DNA from: Prevotella sp.
GTDB lineage: Bacteria; Bacteroidota; Bacteroidia; Bacteroidales; Bacteroidaceae
Assembly: GCA_017561825.1 (NCBI GenBank)
Contig: JAFZBK010000059.1
Span: forward strand, 1 to 64,000
Direction of reading: 5' to 3'
DNA: 64,000 bases
Each line of letters opens with the position of its first letter. Position 1 is the stretch's first letter. The translations under genes and the position numbers were made by a program. Shown here in pieces: positions 34,277 to 42,688 of the stretch. The notes below the pieces were generated by a model, which worked only from the letters and a program-made list of their open reading frames with translations, did not search any database and was not told the origin of the DNA.

Positions 34277-34480
34277 CTTTAGGCTGTATAAATCCTATTG
34301 GCTTTCGTTTGGGTCGTTGGCGATGCTCCACCTGCAACTCAGCTATGGCAGTATTAATGGCTTACAAAGTCCCATCTTAATGGAATTGGATATCACATTT
34401 TGTGATTTCCAAGCATCAAACTCCCCTTTAGTGAGCTGGAACATAAAGTCCTCAGGGAATCGCTCTATAAATATATGATG
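34257..34480 (-). pseudogene. Remnant of an ORF6N-domain protein
   Basis: Two frames carry parts of one family. ERFPEDFMFQLTKGEFDAWK (34480 downward) matches the ORF6N core. INTAIAELQVEHRQRPKRKP followed by IGFIQPKDDNNTQ matches the usual C-terminus and stops at 34257. They are in different frames with the middle missing. ORF6N proteins are common in phages and mobile DNA. Confidence 0.65.
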
Positions 34481-34589
34481 AACATGGAGAAAAGTACAAA
34501 AACACAACAGCAGTTACATGCTTCTCTGAAGTGTAACTGCTGCTGTTATAGTATATAGGTATTGTTACCTATTACTTGTCATCTGTTTG

Positions 34590-37500
34590 TTATTTCACAA
34601 CGACTTTCTTTCCATTCACAATATAAATACCGCGAGGTAGAATGCTATTATTGTTACCCTTCTTAACTAACTGACCGTTTATATTATATATGGGGCTGGT
34701 AACAGCCTCTTTCTCGCTGATTAATTCCATAGCTGTTGTTATATCTTGTGGCGTTACTTCCCTTTCAATGATGTTCTTAAACACATTCCACCCCTCAGTC
34801 ACCTCATACAGTTCCTTTGTGCCAATAGGGACATAAAGAGGAATTTCCGAGGTGTTATCACCACTCCAGACATTATGATCAATTGGGAATGGTTCTGCTA
34901 TATATGAAACCACTTCGGTCAAACTACTGCATCCTTGAAATGAAGCCCAACTGCCCAAAAAACTCACACTTTGGGGAATTGACACTGATGTCAGACCACT
35001 ACAATTATAAAATGCTAGCCCACAGATACTAACCAAAGATTGGGACATCTGAATAGAACTCAAGGCTTTACTGTTATAAAAAGAAGCATAACCAATAACG
35101 GTAACACTATTAGGCATGGCTATGGATAATAGATTGTTACATGAATAAAAAGCAGTCTCACTTATATATATAACCCCTTCAGGTATTGTATAATACTCAT
35201 CGGTTTTTGCCCTCGGATAGTATAATAGCTTTGTTCCTTTTTTGTTGAGCAGGACTCCTGAAATGGATTTGTAATAATCATTGTCAGAGTTAACATCTAT
35301 ACTTGACAACTTATTACAAGAAGTAATACCATATAGATCAAAAGAAACAACAGATTTGGGAACCTTAATGGATACGAGATTATTACAACTAGAAAAGGCT
35401 CCTCCTGCTATACCTTTTACACCATCTTCAATCTCGATAGTTGTTTCTGAACAGGCTGCTCCTTTAAATCCATATATAACCCTACCAGCATATATAACAC
35501 CATCAGGCTGATTATCAAGCCATGGAGTTCCCTTAAATGCACAACTCCCTATAGACACAACGCTGCTTGGTATTGATATGGAATTCAGGTTACTACAGCC
35601 ATCGAAGGCATTACCACCAATTCTTTTTAAACTACTGGGTAAAGATATGGACGATAGTCCTGAACAATTCATAAATGCTCTATTAGCTATGCCTAAAGTG
35701 CCCTCTTTCAGTTCTATGGTTGTATTAGGAGGCATCTCTCCCTTATATCTGAATACAACATTACCTGCAAAGACTATTCCTTCCGGCAAGTTTTCAACCC
35801 AAGGGGTATTATAAAACGCATCAGATGAAACAATAGATTCCAAACCATCAGGAAAACAAATCAAAGTGAGTCTTTGGCATGCAAAAAAGACAAACTCTTC
35901 CATCTGTGTGATTGTTTTTGGCAATGTAATAGAGATCAAACTTGTACATCCCATAAAAAGGCTATTGGGTAAAGAATATGGATCTTCAATCAGACATGAA
36001 CAGTTGATGCCATGGCTATGGGATCCATAATTATCTTGCCATCGAACAAAATTAGCATTCAAGAATGGTTCACCTCCATCCTTCAGTTTAACATTGGATA
36101 AATCTAAAACTCTAAGCCTTCCTTCTGTAGGTTCTCCCTTGTCATTGTTGCCTGTCATATCCCTTAGAAGGCGGAAATCAGCACCATTGAGTTCACCCGA
36201 CAAGGTCAATTCTTCGATTTCATATTTTTCAGTATCTGATATGTAATCTTTTAGAGTTCCTGCTACCTCGACATGGATTGTAGCATGCTTGGCTGTGTAT
36301 CTCTCAACAATATTTGTAAATTTATTCCAACAACTCATCGTCTGTAACAAACTCTTTGTCGCATAAGGAACGGATAAAGTCGCGTTGGAGTAGGTTTCTG
36401 GAGAGAAGATGTCTGAAGTGGGATATGGCAAATCTATCTCGGAATATACTATTTGAAGACCTGTGCATCCAACGAAAGCAGATACACCAATACCTTTCAC
36501 ACTGCGAGGAATGGTTATTGAGGATAAACCGCTACACCCCTCAAATGCATAGCTACCAATGTGCATCACAGAGTTAGAAATAGAAACAGATGTTAATGCG
36601 CTGCAGCCTTTAAAAGCATAATTACCAATACTCGTCACAGAGTTGGGAATTGCAATAGAGGTCAAACCACTTTCTCTGAAAGCATTATTGTCGATGAAGG
36701 TTACTGAATTGGGAATAGTAATTGATTCCAAACGGCAACATCCCTTAAAAGCACCGCTATAAATACTTGTTAAACTGTTGGGTAAAGATATACTGGTAAG
36801 ACTTGTACAATCAGCAAAGACATCATAGCCAATGATTCTTGTCCCCTCCTTGATTGAATAATTTACCAAGCTTTTGTCAACTACCGCCACAGCATAAGTA
36901 TCAGCATATCTAATACCATTCTCAATAGGTAAAGAAGAACAACCATAGAATGCACTCTTCCCGATGGAGGTAACTGAATTGGGAATAGAGATAGAGCTCA
37001 AATTGGTACATCCTTGAAATGCATAACTACCGATACTTGTCACAGAGTTGGGAATGGTGATAGAGGTCAAACCTGTGCATACACAGAAAGCATCATATCC
37101 GATGTCTGTCACAGTATTGGGTATTATGGTATTCTTGCAGCCAAATAACAATTCATTATACTCTGTCTGGATAATAGCATTACAATTATCTCTCGAATCA
37201 AAAACTCTATTGCCAGGATCAACACTAATTGAAGCCAAACTGGTGCAGCAAGCGAAGGCTGTTTTTGAGATGCTGGTAACAGAACAGGGAATGATAATAG
37301 AGAGTAAACTTTCACAATAATTGAAAGCACAATTCCCTATATATGTCACTGTAGAGGGGATGGAAACATTGGCCAAACCGCTGCATGCATGGAAAGCATA
37401 ATCTCCGATTCCCTTCACTCTGTATTCTTTCCCTTTCCATTCAACAAAATCTGGAATAACGACATTTCCTTTATAATCGACGCCAATTTCTACTTCAACC

Positions 37501-38024
37501 GTCTGTTCTTCCGCTGACGTGATATGATAGTTGATACCTTCAACATAAAAGCCATCTCCCTGTTCATGGACAATAAATTTTCCCCACGCACCTGTACATT
37601 GATATGTGTCCTTAGTACCTATAGGAACAAAAAGCAATATCTTGCTGGTGTCCAAACCTTGCAATGCTTCTTTATTAATTGGGAAAGGTTCTGTGATCAA
37701 TGAAACCACTTCAGTCAAACGGCGACAACCATAGAATGCGTTATTCCCGATACTGGTTATAGAATTGGGAATGGTAACCGACATTAAATCGTAGCAGTTC
37801 TTGAAGGCATTCTCTCCAATTCCTGTCACATCGTATTCTATGCCATTCCACTCAACCTTATCAGGAATAACGACATCCCCTTCATAAGAGATTCCACTAG
37901 TAACTTCTACTGTTTGCTCTTCTATTGACGTAATAGTATAGTTGATGTTGTCAACGGTAAAGTCTGCTGCCAGTGCTGTTAAGGAGCAAAGGCACATAAC
38001 TAGAAAAGACAAACCCTTTTTCAT
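34590..38024 (-). CDS. BspA-like leucine-rich-repeat surface protein (long)
   Basis: The 1144-residue protein has a signal peptide (MKKGLSFLVMCLCSLTALAA). Many 23-residue LRR_5 units follow, of the type LTSITIPNSVTSIGxxAFxGCS, in two blocks (about residues 55-570 and 680-1080). Between and around them are loop segments such as EIPLYVPIGTKELYEVTEGW (20 residues). It ends in YNINGQLVKKG and GIYIVNGKKVVVK, resembling C-terminal domains of proteins sent to the surface. BspA-like proteins often bind host proteins or other bacteria. The start at 38024 fits the signal peptide; a 12-codon extension to 38060 is possible. A shorter paralogue lies just upstream. Confidence 0.87.
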   Translation of the reverse strand: MKKGLSFLVMCLCSLTALAADFTVDNINYTITSIEEQTVEVTSGISYEGDVVIPDKVEWNGIEYDVTGIGENAFKNCYDLMSVTIPNSITSIGNNAFYGCRRLTEVVSLITEPFPINKEALQGLDTSKILLFVPIGTKDTYQCTGAWGKFIVHEQGDGFYVEGINYHITSAEEQTVEVEIGVDYKGNVVIPDFVEWKGKEYRVKGIGDYAFHACSGLANVSIPSTVTYIGNCAFNYCESLLSIIIPCSVTSISKTAFACCTSLASISVDPGNRVFDSRDNCNAIIQTEYNELLFGCKNTIIPNTVTDIGYDAFCVCTGLTSITIPNSVTSIGSYAFQGCTNLSSISIPNSVTSIGKSAFYGCSSLPIENGIRYADTYAVAVVDKSLVNYSIKEGTRIIGYDVFADCTSLTSISLPNSLTSIYSGAFKGCCRLESITIPNSVTFIDNNAFRESGLTSIAIPNSVTSIGNYAFKGCSALTSVSISNSVMHIGSYAFEGCSGLSSITIPRSVKGIGVSAFVGCTGLQIVYSEIDLPYPTSDIFSPETYSNATLSVPYATKSLLQTMSCWNKFTNIVERYTAKHATIHVEVAGTLKDYISDTEKYEIEELTLSGELNGADFRLLRDMTGNNDKGEPTEGRLRVLDLSNVKLKDGGEPFLNANFVRWQDNYGSHSHGINCSCLIEDPYSLPNSLFMGCTSLISITLPKTITQMEEFVFFACQRLTLICFPDGLESIVSSDAFYNTPWVENLPEGIVFAGNVVFRYKGEMPPNTTIELKEGTLGIANRAFMNCSGLSSISLPSSLKRIGGNAFDGCSNLNSISIPSSVVSIGSCAFKGTPWLDNQPDGVIYAGRVIYGFKGAACSETTIEIEDGVKGIAGGAFSSCNNLVSIKVPKSVVSFDLYGITSCNKLSSIDVNSDNDYYKSISGVLLNKKGTKLLYYPRAKTDEYYTIPEGVIYISETAFYSCNNLLSIAMPNSVTVIGYASFYNSKALSSIQMSQSLVSICGLAFYNCSGLTSVSIPQSVSFLGSWASFQGCSSLTEVVSYIAEPFPIDHNVWSGDNTSEIPLYVPIGTKELYEVTEGWNVFKNIIEREVTPQDITTAMELISEKEAVTSPIYNINGQLVKKGNNNSILPRGIYIVNGKKVVVK

Positions 38025-38084
38025 ATTATTCTTTTTTATCAAGGATCTCTTATTATTCATTACTTTGGTCTGTAGGATTAGTAT

Positions 38085-40211
38085 TTATTTCACAACGACT
38101 TTCTTGCCGTTCATGATGTATATATTACCCTTCTGGGGTGTTGCAACGCGCTGACCGTTCAGGTTATAGATGGGAGAGGTAACAAGCTCCTCTTCGTTAG
38201 CTATATCCATAACCGTTGTAATATCTTGCTTGCTCCACTCAATACCATATATCTTCAGAGCATTATCTGCTGCTGATTTAGCACCCATCGCCTTTGCATT
38301 AGCAGTTGTCTTCTCACCGCCATAGATATATACATAACTCGGCTCAGAGACAGCATAGGGCACGGTTACCTCCAGTTTCCCACTGAACACCATTTCCACA
38401 GGCTGACCGTTGCCGACCTTCACCTTCAATGTCATGTTTCCGGTTGTCTCAGCGTTAACTTTCACAGTGCCACTTCCCTGTTGAACCATAAAGATGATTC
38501 CTGTGTAGTTGTTCTTTACATCCTCTCCGAACAAGTCTAAACCAACCATGTTATCAACTTGTTCATCCGATGTTGTTTTTCTCAGGACAATGCAACCTTC
38601 AGCAGAACTATATTCTCCATTACCATCAGAAATGTTGTAGAAGATATTACCAACTACGTTTCCGTTCAGATCCGTATCCTGGTTTATATCTGGATTGTTG
38701 GCATAGTCCACACCACCGTCATCTCCAGCAACCGAAATACCTCTTTCTATGATATTCGTAAACACATTCCACCCCTCAGTTGCCTCATACAGTTCTTTTG
38801 TGCCAACAGGAACATAAAGAGGTATCTCACTGGTGTTTACCCCATACCAAATACTCTGAGTAGCATTAGTTGGGAACGGGTCTGAAACTAATGATATAAC
38901 TTCAGTCAAACCACTACAATTCCTGAAAGCATCGTTTTCGATACTAGTTACAGAGTTGGGAATGGAAATTGAGGTTAAGCCATTGCAACCAGAAAAAGCA
39001 GCAAATCCAATGCTCGTCACGGTATTGGGAATAATAGTATTCTTGCAGCCATCTATCAATTCATTTTTCTCTGTTTCGATAATGGCATTACTATTATCTC
39101 TCGAGTCATATACAGTATTGCCATCCTCTACAATCATTGAGATCAAACCACTACATCTTGAAAAAACACTACTTCCAATACTCGTAACAGAATTGGGAAT
39201 AGTAATTGAGGTCAAGCCACTGCAACCAGAAAAAGCCGAACCTCCAATATTCGTCACAGAGTAGGGAATCGTCACAGATGTCAAGCCTCTGCAGCCACAA
39301 AAAGCATACTCTTCTATGCTTGTCAAAGAGTTGGGAATGGTAACAGAGGTTAAGCCACTACAATTCATAAAAACAAAACGCCCAATGCTCGTCACAGAGT
39401 TGGGTATTGTAATAGAGGTCAAGCCACTGCATTCATAAAAAGCCTGCTCTTCTATGCTTGTCACAGAATTGGGGATGGAGATTGAGGTCAAGCCACTGCA
39501 GTACCAAAAAGCCTGAAATCCTATGCTTGTCACAGAATTGGGAATTTTGGTGTTCATACAGCCCTGTAACAGTTTGTTTGTTTCTGTCTCAATAATGGCA
39601 TTACAATTAACTCTTGAATCATATACGGTATTACCATTCTCAACAATAATTGAGGTCAAGCCACTGCAACCAGAAAAAGGTTCTCCTTCGATACTTGTCA
39701 CAGAGTTGGGGATGGTAATTGAGGTCAAACTACTACAATTTGTGAAAGCCCACCGCTCAATACTCGTCACAGAGTTGGGAATAGTAATGGATGTTAAACC
39801 TTTGCACTCCTTAAATGCAAAATGACCTATGCTTGTCACAGAGTTAGGAATATCTACAGAAGTCAAACTACTACAACTATAGAAAGCATACCACCCAATA
39901 CTCGTCACTCTGTATTCGTTACCATTCCATTCAACTTTATCAGGAATAACGACATCACCTTGATAAGAGATTCCACTAGTAACTTCTACTGTCAATTTTT
40001 CAGAAGACGTAATATTATAGTTGATCTCGTCAACAGTAAAGTCAGCAGCCAGTACTGTCAATGAACTAAGGCATACTAACATAAAAGACATAAGCCTTTT
40101 CAAAACAAGACAAGGGCCGCTCGCGGTTCCCAACCCCGATCTGCTAAACTGAGCAAACGTTGTTGCAATGCAGCATAGGAACAATACTGCTAGAGTTAAT
40201 ATTCGTTTCAT
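38085..40211 (-). CDS. BspA-like leucine-rich-repeat surface protein with chimeric N-terminus
   Basis: The 708-residue protein shares its body with the 34590 gene (ADFTVDEINYNITSSEKLTV, LRR_5 units to about residue 450). It also has a unique C-terminal domain with SAEGCIVLRKTTSDEQVDNM and VYIYGGEKTTANAKAMGAKS, and it ends YNLNGQRVATPQKGN, IYIMNGKKVVVK. The N-terminus carries two signal-like segments: MKRILTLAVLFLCCIATTFA with QFSRSGLGTASG, then LKRLMSFMLVCLSSLTVLAA. The second equals the signal peptide of the paralogue. The first resembles leaders of FSGSGSGT-type surface proteins, so the 5' end looks recombined. A TTG at the second segment could still serve as an alternative start. Confidence 0.85.
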   Translation of the reverse strand: MKRILTLAVLFLCCIATTFAQFSRSGLGTASGPCLVLKRLMSFMLVCLSSLTVLAADFTVDEINYNITSSEKLTVEVTSGISYQGDVVIPDKVEWNGNEYRVTSIGWYAFYSCSSLTSVDIPNSVTSIGHFAFKECKGLTSITIPNSVTSIERWAFTNCSSLTSITIPNSVTSIEGEPFSGCSGLTSIIVENGNTVYDSRVNCNAIIETETNKLLQGCMNTKIPNSVTSIGFQAFWYCSGLTSISIPNSVTSIEEQAFYECSGLTSITIPNSVTSIGRFVFMNCSGLTSVTIPNSLTSIEEYAFCGCRGLTSVTIPYSVTNIGGSAFSGCSGLTSITIPNSVTSIGSSVFSRCSGLISMIVEDGNTVYDSRDNSNAIIETEKNELIDGCKNTIIPNTVTSIGFAAFSGCNGLTSISIPNSVTSIENDAFRNCSGLTEVISLVSDPFPTNATQSIWYGVNTSEIPLYVPVGTKELYEATEGWNVFTNIIERGISVAGDDGGVDYANNPDINQDTDLNGNVVGNIFYNISDGNGEYSSAEGCIVLRKTTSDEQVDNMVGLDLFGEDVKNNYTGIIFMVQQGSGTVKVNAETTGNMTLKVKVGNGQPVEMVFSGKLEVTVPYAVSEPSYVYIYGGEKTTANAKAMGAKSAADNALKIYGIEWSKQDITTVMDIANEEELVTSPIYNLNGQRVATPQKGNIYIMNGKKVVVK

Positions 40212-40218
40212 TGTACTA

Positions 40219-40455
40219 TTATGATTCTGGTTCGTTTCTGCGAGTTATAATTATTCCTAGATCGTTACAGACTTTTTCAAATGTATCCCACAAATCCTTC
40301 TCTAACATCAGTTTGTACGTACTCTGATGTATTATTTTAAAGTCTTCATCAAGTTTACTATCTTTTATCTGATTTATAATAAACTCAATATTATCATAAC
40401 TAACACCATTTTGTACTAACTTTTCTCTTAATTTAGGAACATCTTTTATATACAT
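40219..40455 (-). CDS. Hypothetical 78-residue protein upstream of the BspA-like gene
   Basis: The product (MYIKDVPKLREKLVQNGVSY, then DNIEFIINQIKDSKLDEDFK) is charged, with no signal peptide or known motif. It ends 7 bp before the BspA-like start on the same strand, so cotranscription is likely. Coding status is moderately supported by length and spacing. Function is unknown. Confidence 0.5.
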   Translation of the reverse strand: MYIKDVPKLREKLVQNGVSYDNIEFIINQIKDSKLDEDFKIIHQSTYKLMLEKDLWDTFEKVCNDLGIIITRRNEPES

Positions 40456-40803
40456 AATCTAATCCTCTTGCCTAACAAACACCCCAAACTTGGCAGTTAA
40501 TTCTTTGTTTTCTAGGTTAGCTTATGATACAAAAAAGGCGTAGGTGTCTGTTTCTGCCCATCCTGGAATCGTAGGCTCTCGCATTGCCCTCATCACACAG
40601 GATAGACAACGCAGTTAGCCCACGCCAGTACGGACTATATAAATTTGGTATATAGAAACGCACTACGGGACGCTTCGTTGTCATCTGTCTGCTGTGATGA
40701 TAGGAATTTGCGAGATTCACGATTCACAACGACAGACGTTCGAAAACGTCTTTCTTATATATAAGATCGCTCACTTCACCCATAAGGGATTGTAAGTGAT
40801 GTT
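40456..40803 (-). other. Long leader with a 67-codon frame and hairpin
   Basis: This 350-bp stretch separates a promoter at 40804-40835 from the 40455 gene. It holds one open frame (40517-40720, minus) with an internal Met giving MTTKRPVVRFYIPNLYSPYW, and a perfect hairpin GACGTT-CGAA-AACGTC near 40733-40748. It could be a regulatory leader or a dispersed repeat. I do not call the frame a gene. Confidence 0.4.
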
Positions 40804-40835
40804 GCAAAGATAAGTATTATTTTGCAAACTTCCAA
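40804..40835 (-). promoter_or_regulatory. Promoter upstream of the BspA-like operon leader
   Basis: On the minus strand, TTTG (40835-40832) and TATCTTTG (40811-40804) lie 20 bp apart. Transcription would run through the leader toward 40455 and the BspA-like genes. Confidence 0.6.
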
Positions 40836-41000
40836 ACGCGAACCGTATTTTTTTAGCAATAATATAGAATTTCATTGTTCCTTGGCCATTTCTCTTATTT
40901 GTCTGATTTACATTTATTTCGGGGGTGGACCCCCCAAAAAAGAAAAATGGAAGAAGTGGTGCAACCATTTCTTCCATTTAGCAGAGATTATCTTTTTATC

Positions 41001-41492
41001 CTATTTGTTCTCTTGAAACATTGCTATTTCTGTATCGAATAGATTCGTAATCTCATCGAATAGTGGATGGGAACGCTGGATGATGAGCGCTATATAACTC
41101 TCAATTCCTTCATCTTGAAGCACCGCAGTACGTATGGCATATTTCTTTTGTTGCTCATAGCCATTAAACCAACGCAAGAAAAGACGAGCTCGCATAGCTT
41201 GTTGCTCGTCAGCCGTATCACACATATAAAGAAGTATATCAGGATTCTGATAGAAGAACTCTTCAATAATGGCGATGACTGTTTTACGAACTTTAGGATC
41301 GTTGGGAGATGCTCTGTGGCTTCGATTGGAAAGGTCGAACCAATATGCGGTTAACCCTGGTATTCCATCGTATGTTTGAAAACTAACAGCATAAAGAATG
41401 TCACTATCTGTTCTGAAAAGATACTCATCACCTTCCTGAACAATAGTGTAAGGGGAGGACAATTGAAGTCGTGAAGTATCAAGTGCTTTCAT
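41001..41492 (-). CDS. DUF6169-like protein
   Basis: The 163-residue protein has SSPYTIVQEGDEYLFRTDSD near the start, IIEEFFYQNPDILLYMCDTA, and QQAMRARLFLRWFNGYEQQK. That pattern fits a Bacteroidetes family of unknown function (DUF6169), with the DxxxxxRxRLFxxWF signature. No signal peptide is present. It is encoded directly after a 52-residue coiled-coil gene, with a 3-bp gap. Such pairs in accessory regions suggest a two-gene module of defence or toxin-antitoxin type. That is speculative. Confidence 0.72.
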   Translation of the reverse strand: MKALDTSRLQLSSPYTIVQEGDEYLFRTDSDILYAVSFQTYDGIPGLTAYWFDLSNRSHRASPNDPKVRKTVIAIIEEFFYQNPDILLYMCDTADEQQAMRARLFLRWFNGYEQQKKYAIRTAVLQDEGIESYIALIIQRSHPLFDEITNLFDTEIAMFQENK

Positions 41493-41495
41493 TGT

Positions 41496-41654
41496 TTATG
41501 CAAGTTCATAGTAGTGTGAAGCCTTGATTCTACGAATCTCTTCCTCCTTTTCGTCAAGTTTCTTGTTAATACGTTCTTGCCACTCGCGTTTTTGTTGCCT
41601 GTATTCGCGAATGGACTGCAAGAAACGTTCTTTATCAAAATCGATTTTTGCCAT
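41496..41654 (-). CDS. Tiny charged coiled-coil protein paired with the DUF6169-like gene
   Basis: The 52-codon gene encodes MAKIDFDKERFLQSIREYRQ, QKREWQERINKKLDEKEEEI, RRIKASHYYELA. It is strongly charged with helix-forming heptads. It has its own promoter at 41676-41707, and its stop codon lies 3 bp before the next ATG. No family is recognised. Confidence 0.68.
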   Translation of the reverse strand: MAKIDFDKERFLQSIREYRQQKREWQERINKKLDEKEEEIRRIKASHYYELA

Positions 41655-41675
41655 AATTCACTTTCTTGTACGCTG

Positions 41676-41707
41676 CAAAGATAGGAACTTTTATTGAAAC
41701 TTCCAAA
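41676..41707 (-). promoter_or_regulatory. Promoter of the DUF6169-like pair
   Basis: On the minus strand, TTTG (41707-41704) and TATCTTTG (41683-41676) have a 20-bp gap, and the ATG is about 22 nt downstream. Confidence 0.65.
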
Positions 41708-41879
41708 TAAAATGTAGGGATAGATTCAATGATACGGAAAATTCTTTCAGTTCAGCAGTCTGGGTCAATCCCATGCAATGCGAACATAGGTATTGGCGCC
41801 TGAAAGCATAGATATCGCGATGCGAAACCTGAGGTGTACTGATTTCGGTTGACAAAATTTGGATACACAAAACTGGCGC
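41708..41879. other. Left part of gene-free region
   Basis: I see no supported gene. The sequence leads from the DUF6169-like promoter into the AACATACAC repeats. Confidence 0.6.
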
Positions 41880-41997
41880 AACATACACGTATTTCGCTGG
41901 AAACGCCTTTATATACGAGGGAAATGGGTGTTTTCAACATACACGGAACATACACCAACGTTCACTATAGCCCCTATAACATACACGCAACATACAC
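41880..41997. repeat. Five AACATACAC 9-mers, direct
   Basis: Exact copies start at 41880, 41936, 41947, 41978 and 41989. The pairs 41936/41947 and 41978/41989 are spaced exactly 11 bp, one helical turn. The reverse complement recurs five times on the other side of the 22-bp array. Confidence 0.9.
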
Positions 41998-42000
41998 TGC

Positions 42001-42102
42001 TAAGTAGGCTACTTGCGCATAGAAACTATGGCACTTTCTCATAGAAAGTAGGCTGATTACCACCTCTAACTAGGCCACTTACTTATAGCAACTAGGCTTC
42101 TT
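42001..42102. repeat. 22-bp-period iteron-like array, five units
   Basis: Units start at 42001, 42023, 42045, 42067 and 42089: TAAGTAGGCTACTT, AAACTATGGCACTT, AAAGTAGGCTGATT, TAACTAGGCCACTT, CAACTAGGCTTCTT. Each is followed by 8 variable bases. The second unit equals the repeat at 78-91 and 122-135. Confidence 0.88.
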
Positions 42103-42110
42103 ACTCGATA

Positions 42111-42170
42111 TTCCCACGTTGGGAACGTTTTATTCCCACGTTGGGAACGTTTTATTCCCACGTTGGGAAC
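42111..42170. repeat. Three TTCCCACGTTGGGAA palindromes in the same 22-bp phase
   Basis: Units start at 42111, 42133 and 42155. The first begins exactly 22 bp after the last iteron-like unit at 42089, so eight units share one phase. Each is a perfect palindrome followed by CGTTTTA (truncated in the third). Confidence 0.93.
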
Positions 42171-42192
42171 AAAACTCGTTTATGAAGCTCGC

Positions 42193-42310
42193 GTGTATGT
42201 TGCGTGTATGTTGATTCCCGTATAGTGTATGTTTGTGAACCTTTAGTGTATGTTGTTTTTTATACAAATCCCTTTATTTATCGTGCTTATCGGCATTTTC
42301 CGTGTATGTT
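42193..42310. repeat. Five GTGTATGTT 9-mers, inverted
   Basis: Exact copies start at 42193, 42204, 42225, 42246 and 42302. The first two are 11 bp apart. They are the reverse complement of the AACATACAC copies at 41880-41997. Confidence 0.9.
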
Positions 42311-42355
42311 CGCGCGTTTTTCATTAATTCTTTTCACAAGGGGTTCTGCGTTTTT

Positions 42356-42595
42356 AACCCACCAACCCACCTAATGTGCCTGAAACGCCCATAAACACAA
42401 GGAAAAATGACAGGTGGGTTGGATGCTTTCAACCCACCTTTAACCCACCTGTTTTGTCATTTTGTGTTAAGGATCTGATGAATTTCTGATGAGCGATGAG
42501 GGGGATTAGAGGTGGATTGGAGGTGGGTTAAACAGTGTCAACCCACCTCGCTGAAACGCTTTACACATCGATGTTTCAAGTGTATTAGGTGGGTT
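42356..42595. repeat. AACCCACCT / AGGTGGGTT 9-mers in both orientations
   Basis: Direct copies are at 42356 (8 of 9), 42364, 42431, 42442 and 42540. Inverted copies are at 42412, 42510 (AGGTGGATT), 42521 and 42587. Two pairs, 42431/42442 and 42510/42521, again show 11-bp spacing. The 9-mer is related in form to AACATACAC. Confidence 0.88.
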
Positions 42596-42688
42596 GGGGG
42601 GTGAAACGCAGAATAAGTATCTCCGCAGCGCATAATCATGCGCTAAAATGAATACATATCCAAGGCGTGTCGATCGCTTGGAGAGAAA

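Noticed and set aside
34146-34478. Plus-strand 110-codon frame
   Set aside because: The opposite strand carries recognisable ORF6N fragments, so this frame is a shadow.
42001-42170. CRISPR array
   Set aside because: Units are 22 bp with only about 8 bp between 14-bp cores. There are no unique spacers of CRISPR size and no cas genes nearby.
42001-42310. Chromosomal oriC
   Set aside because: No DnaA boxes (TTATCCACA type), and no dnaA or dnaN nearby. A replication role for a mobile element remains open.
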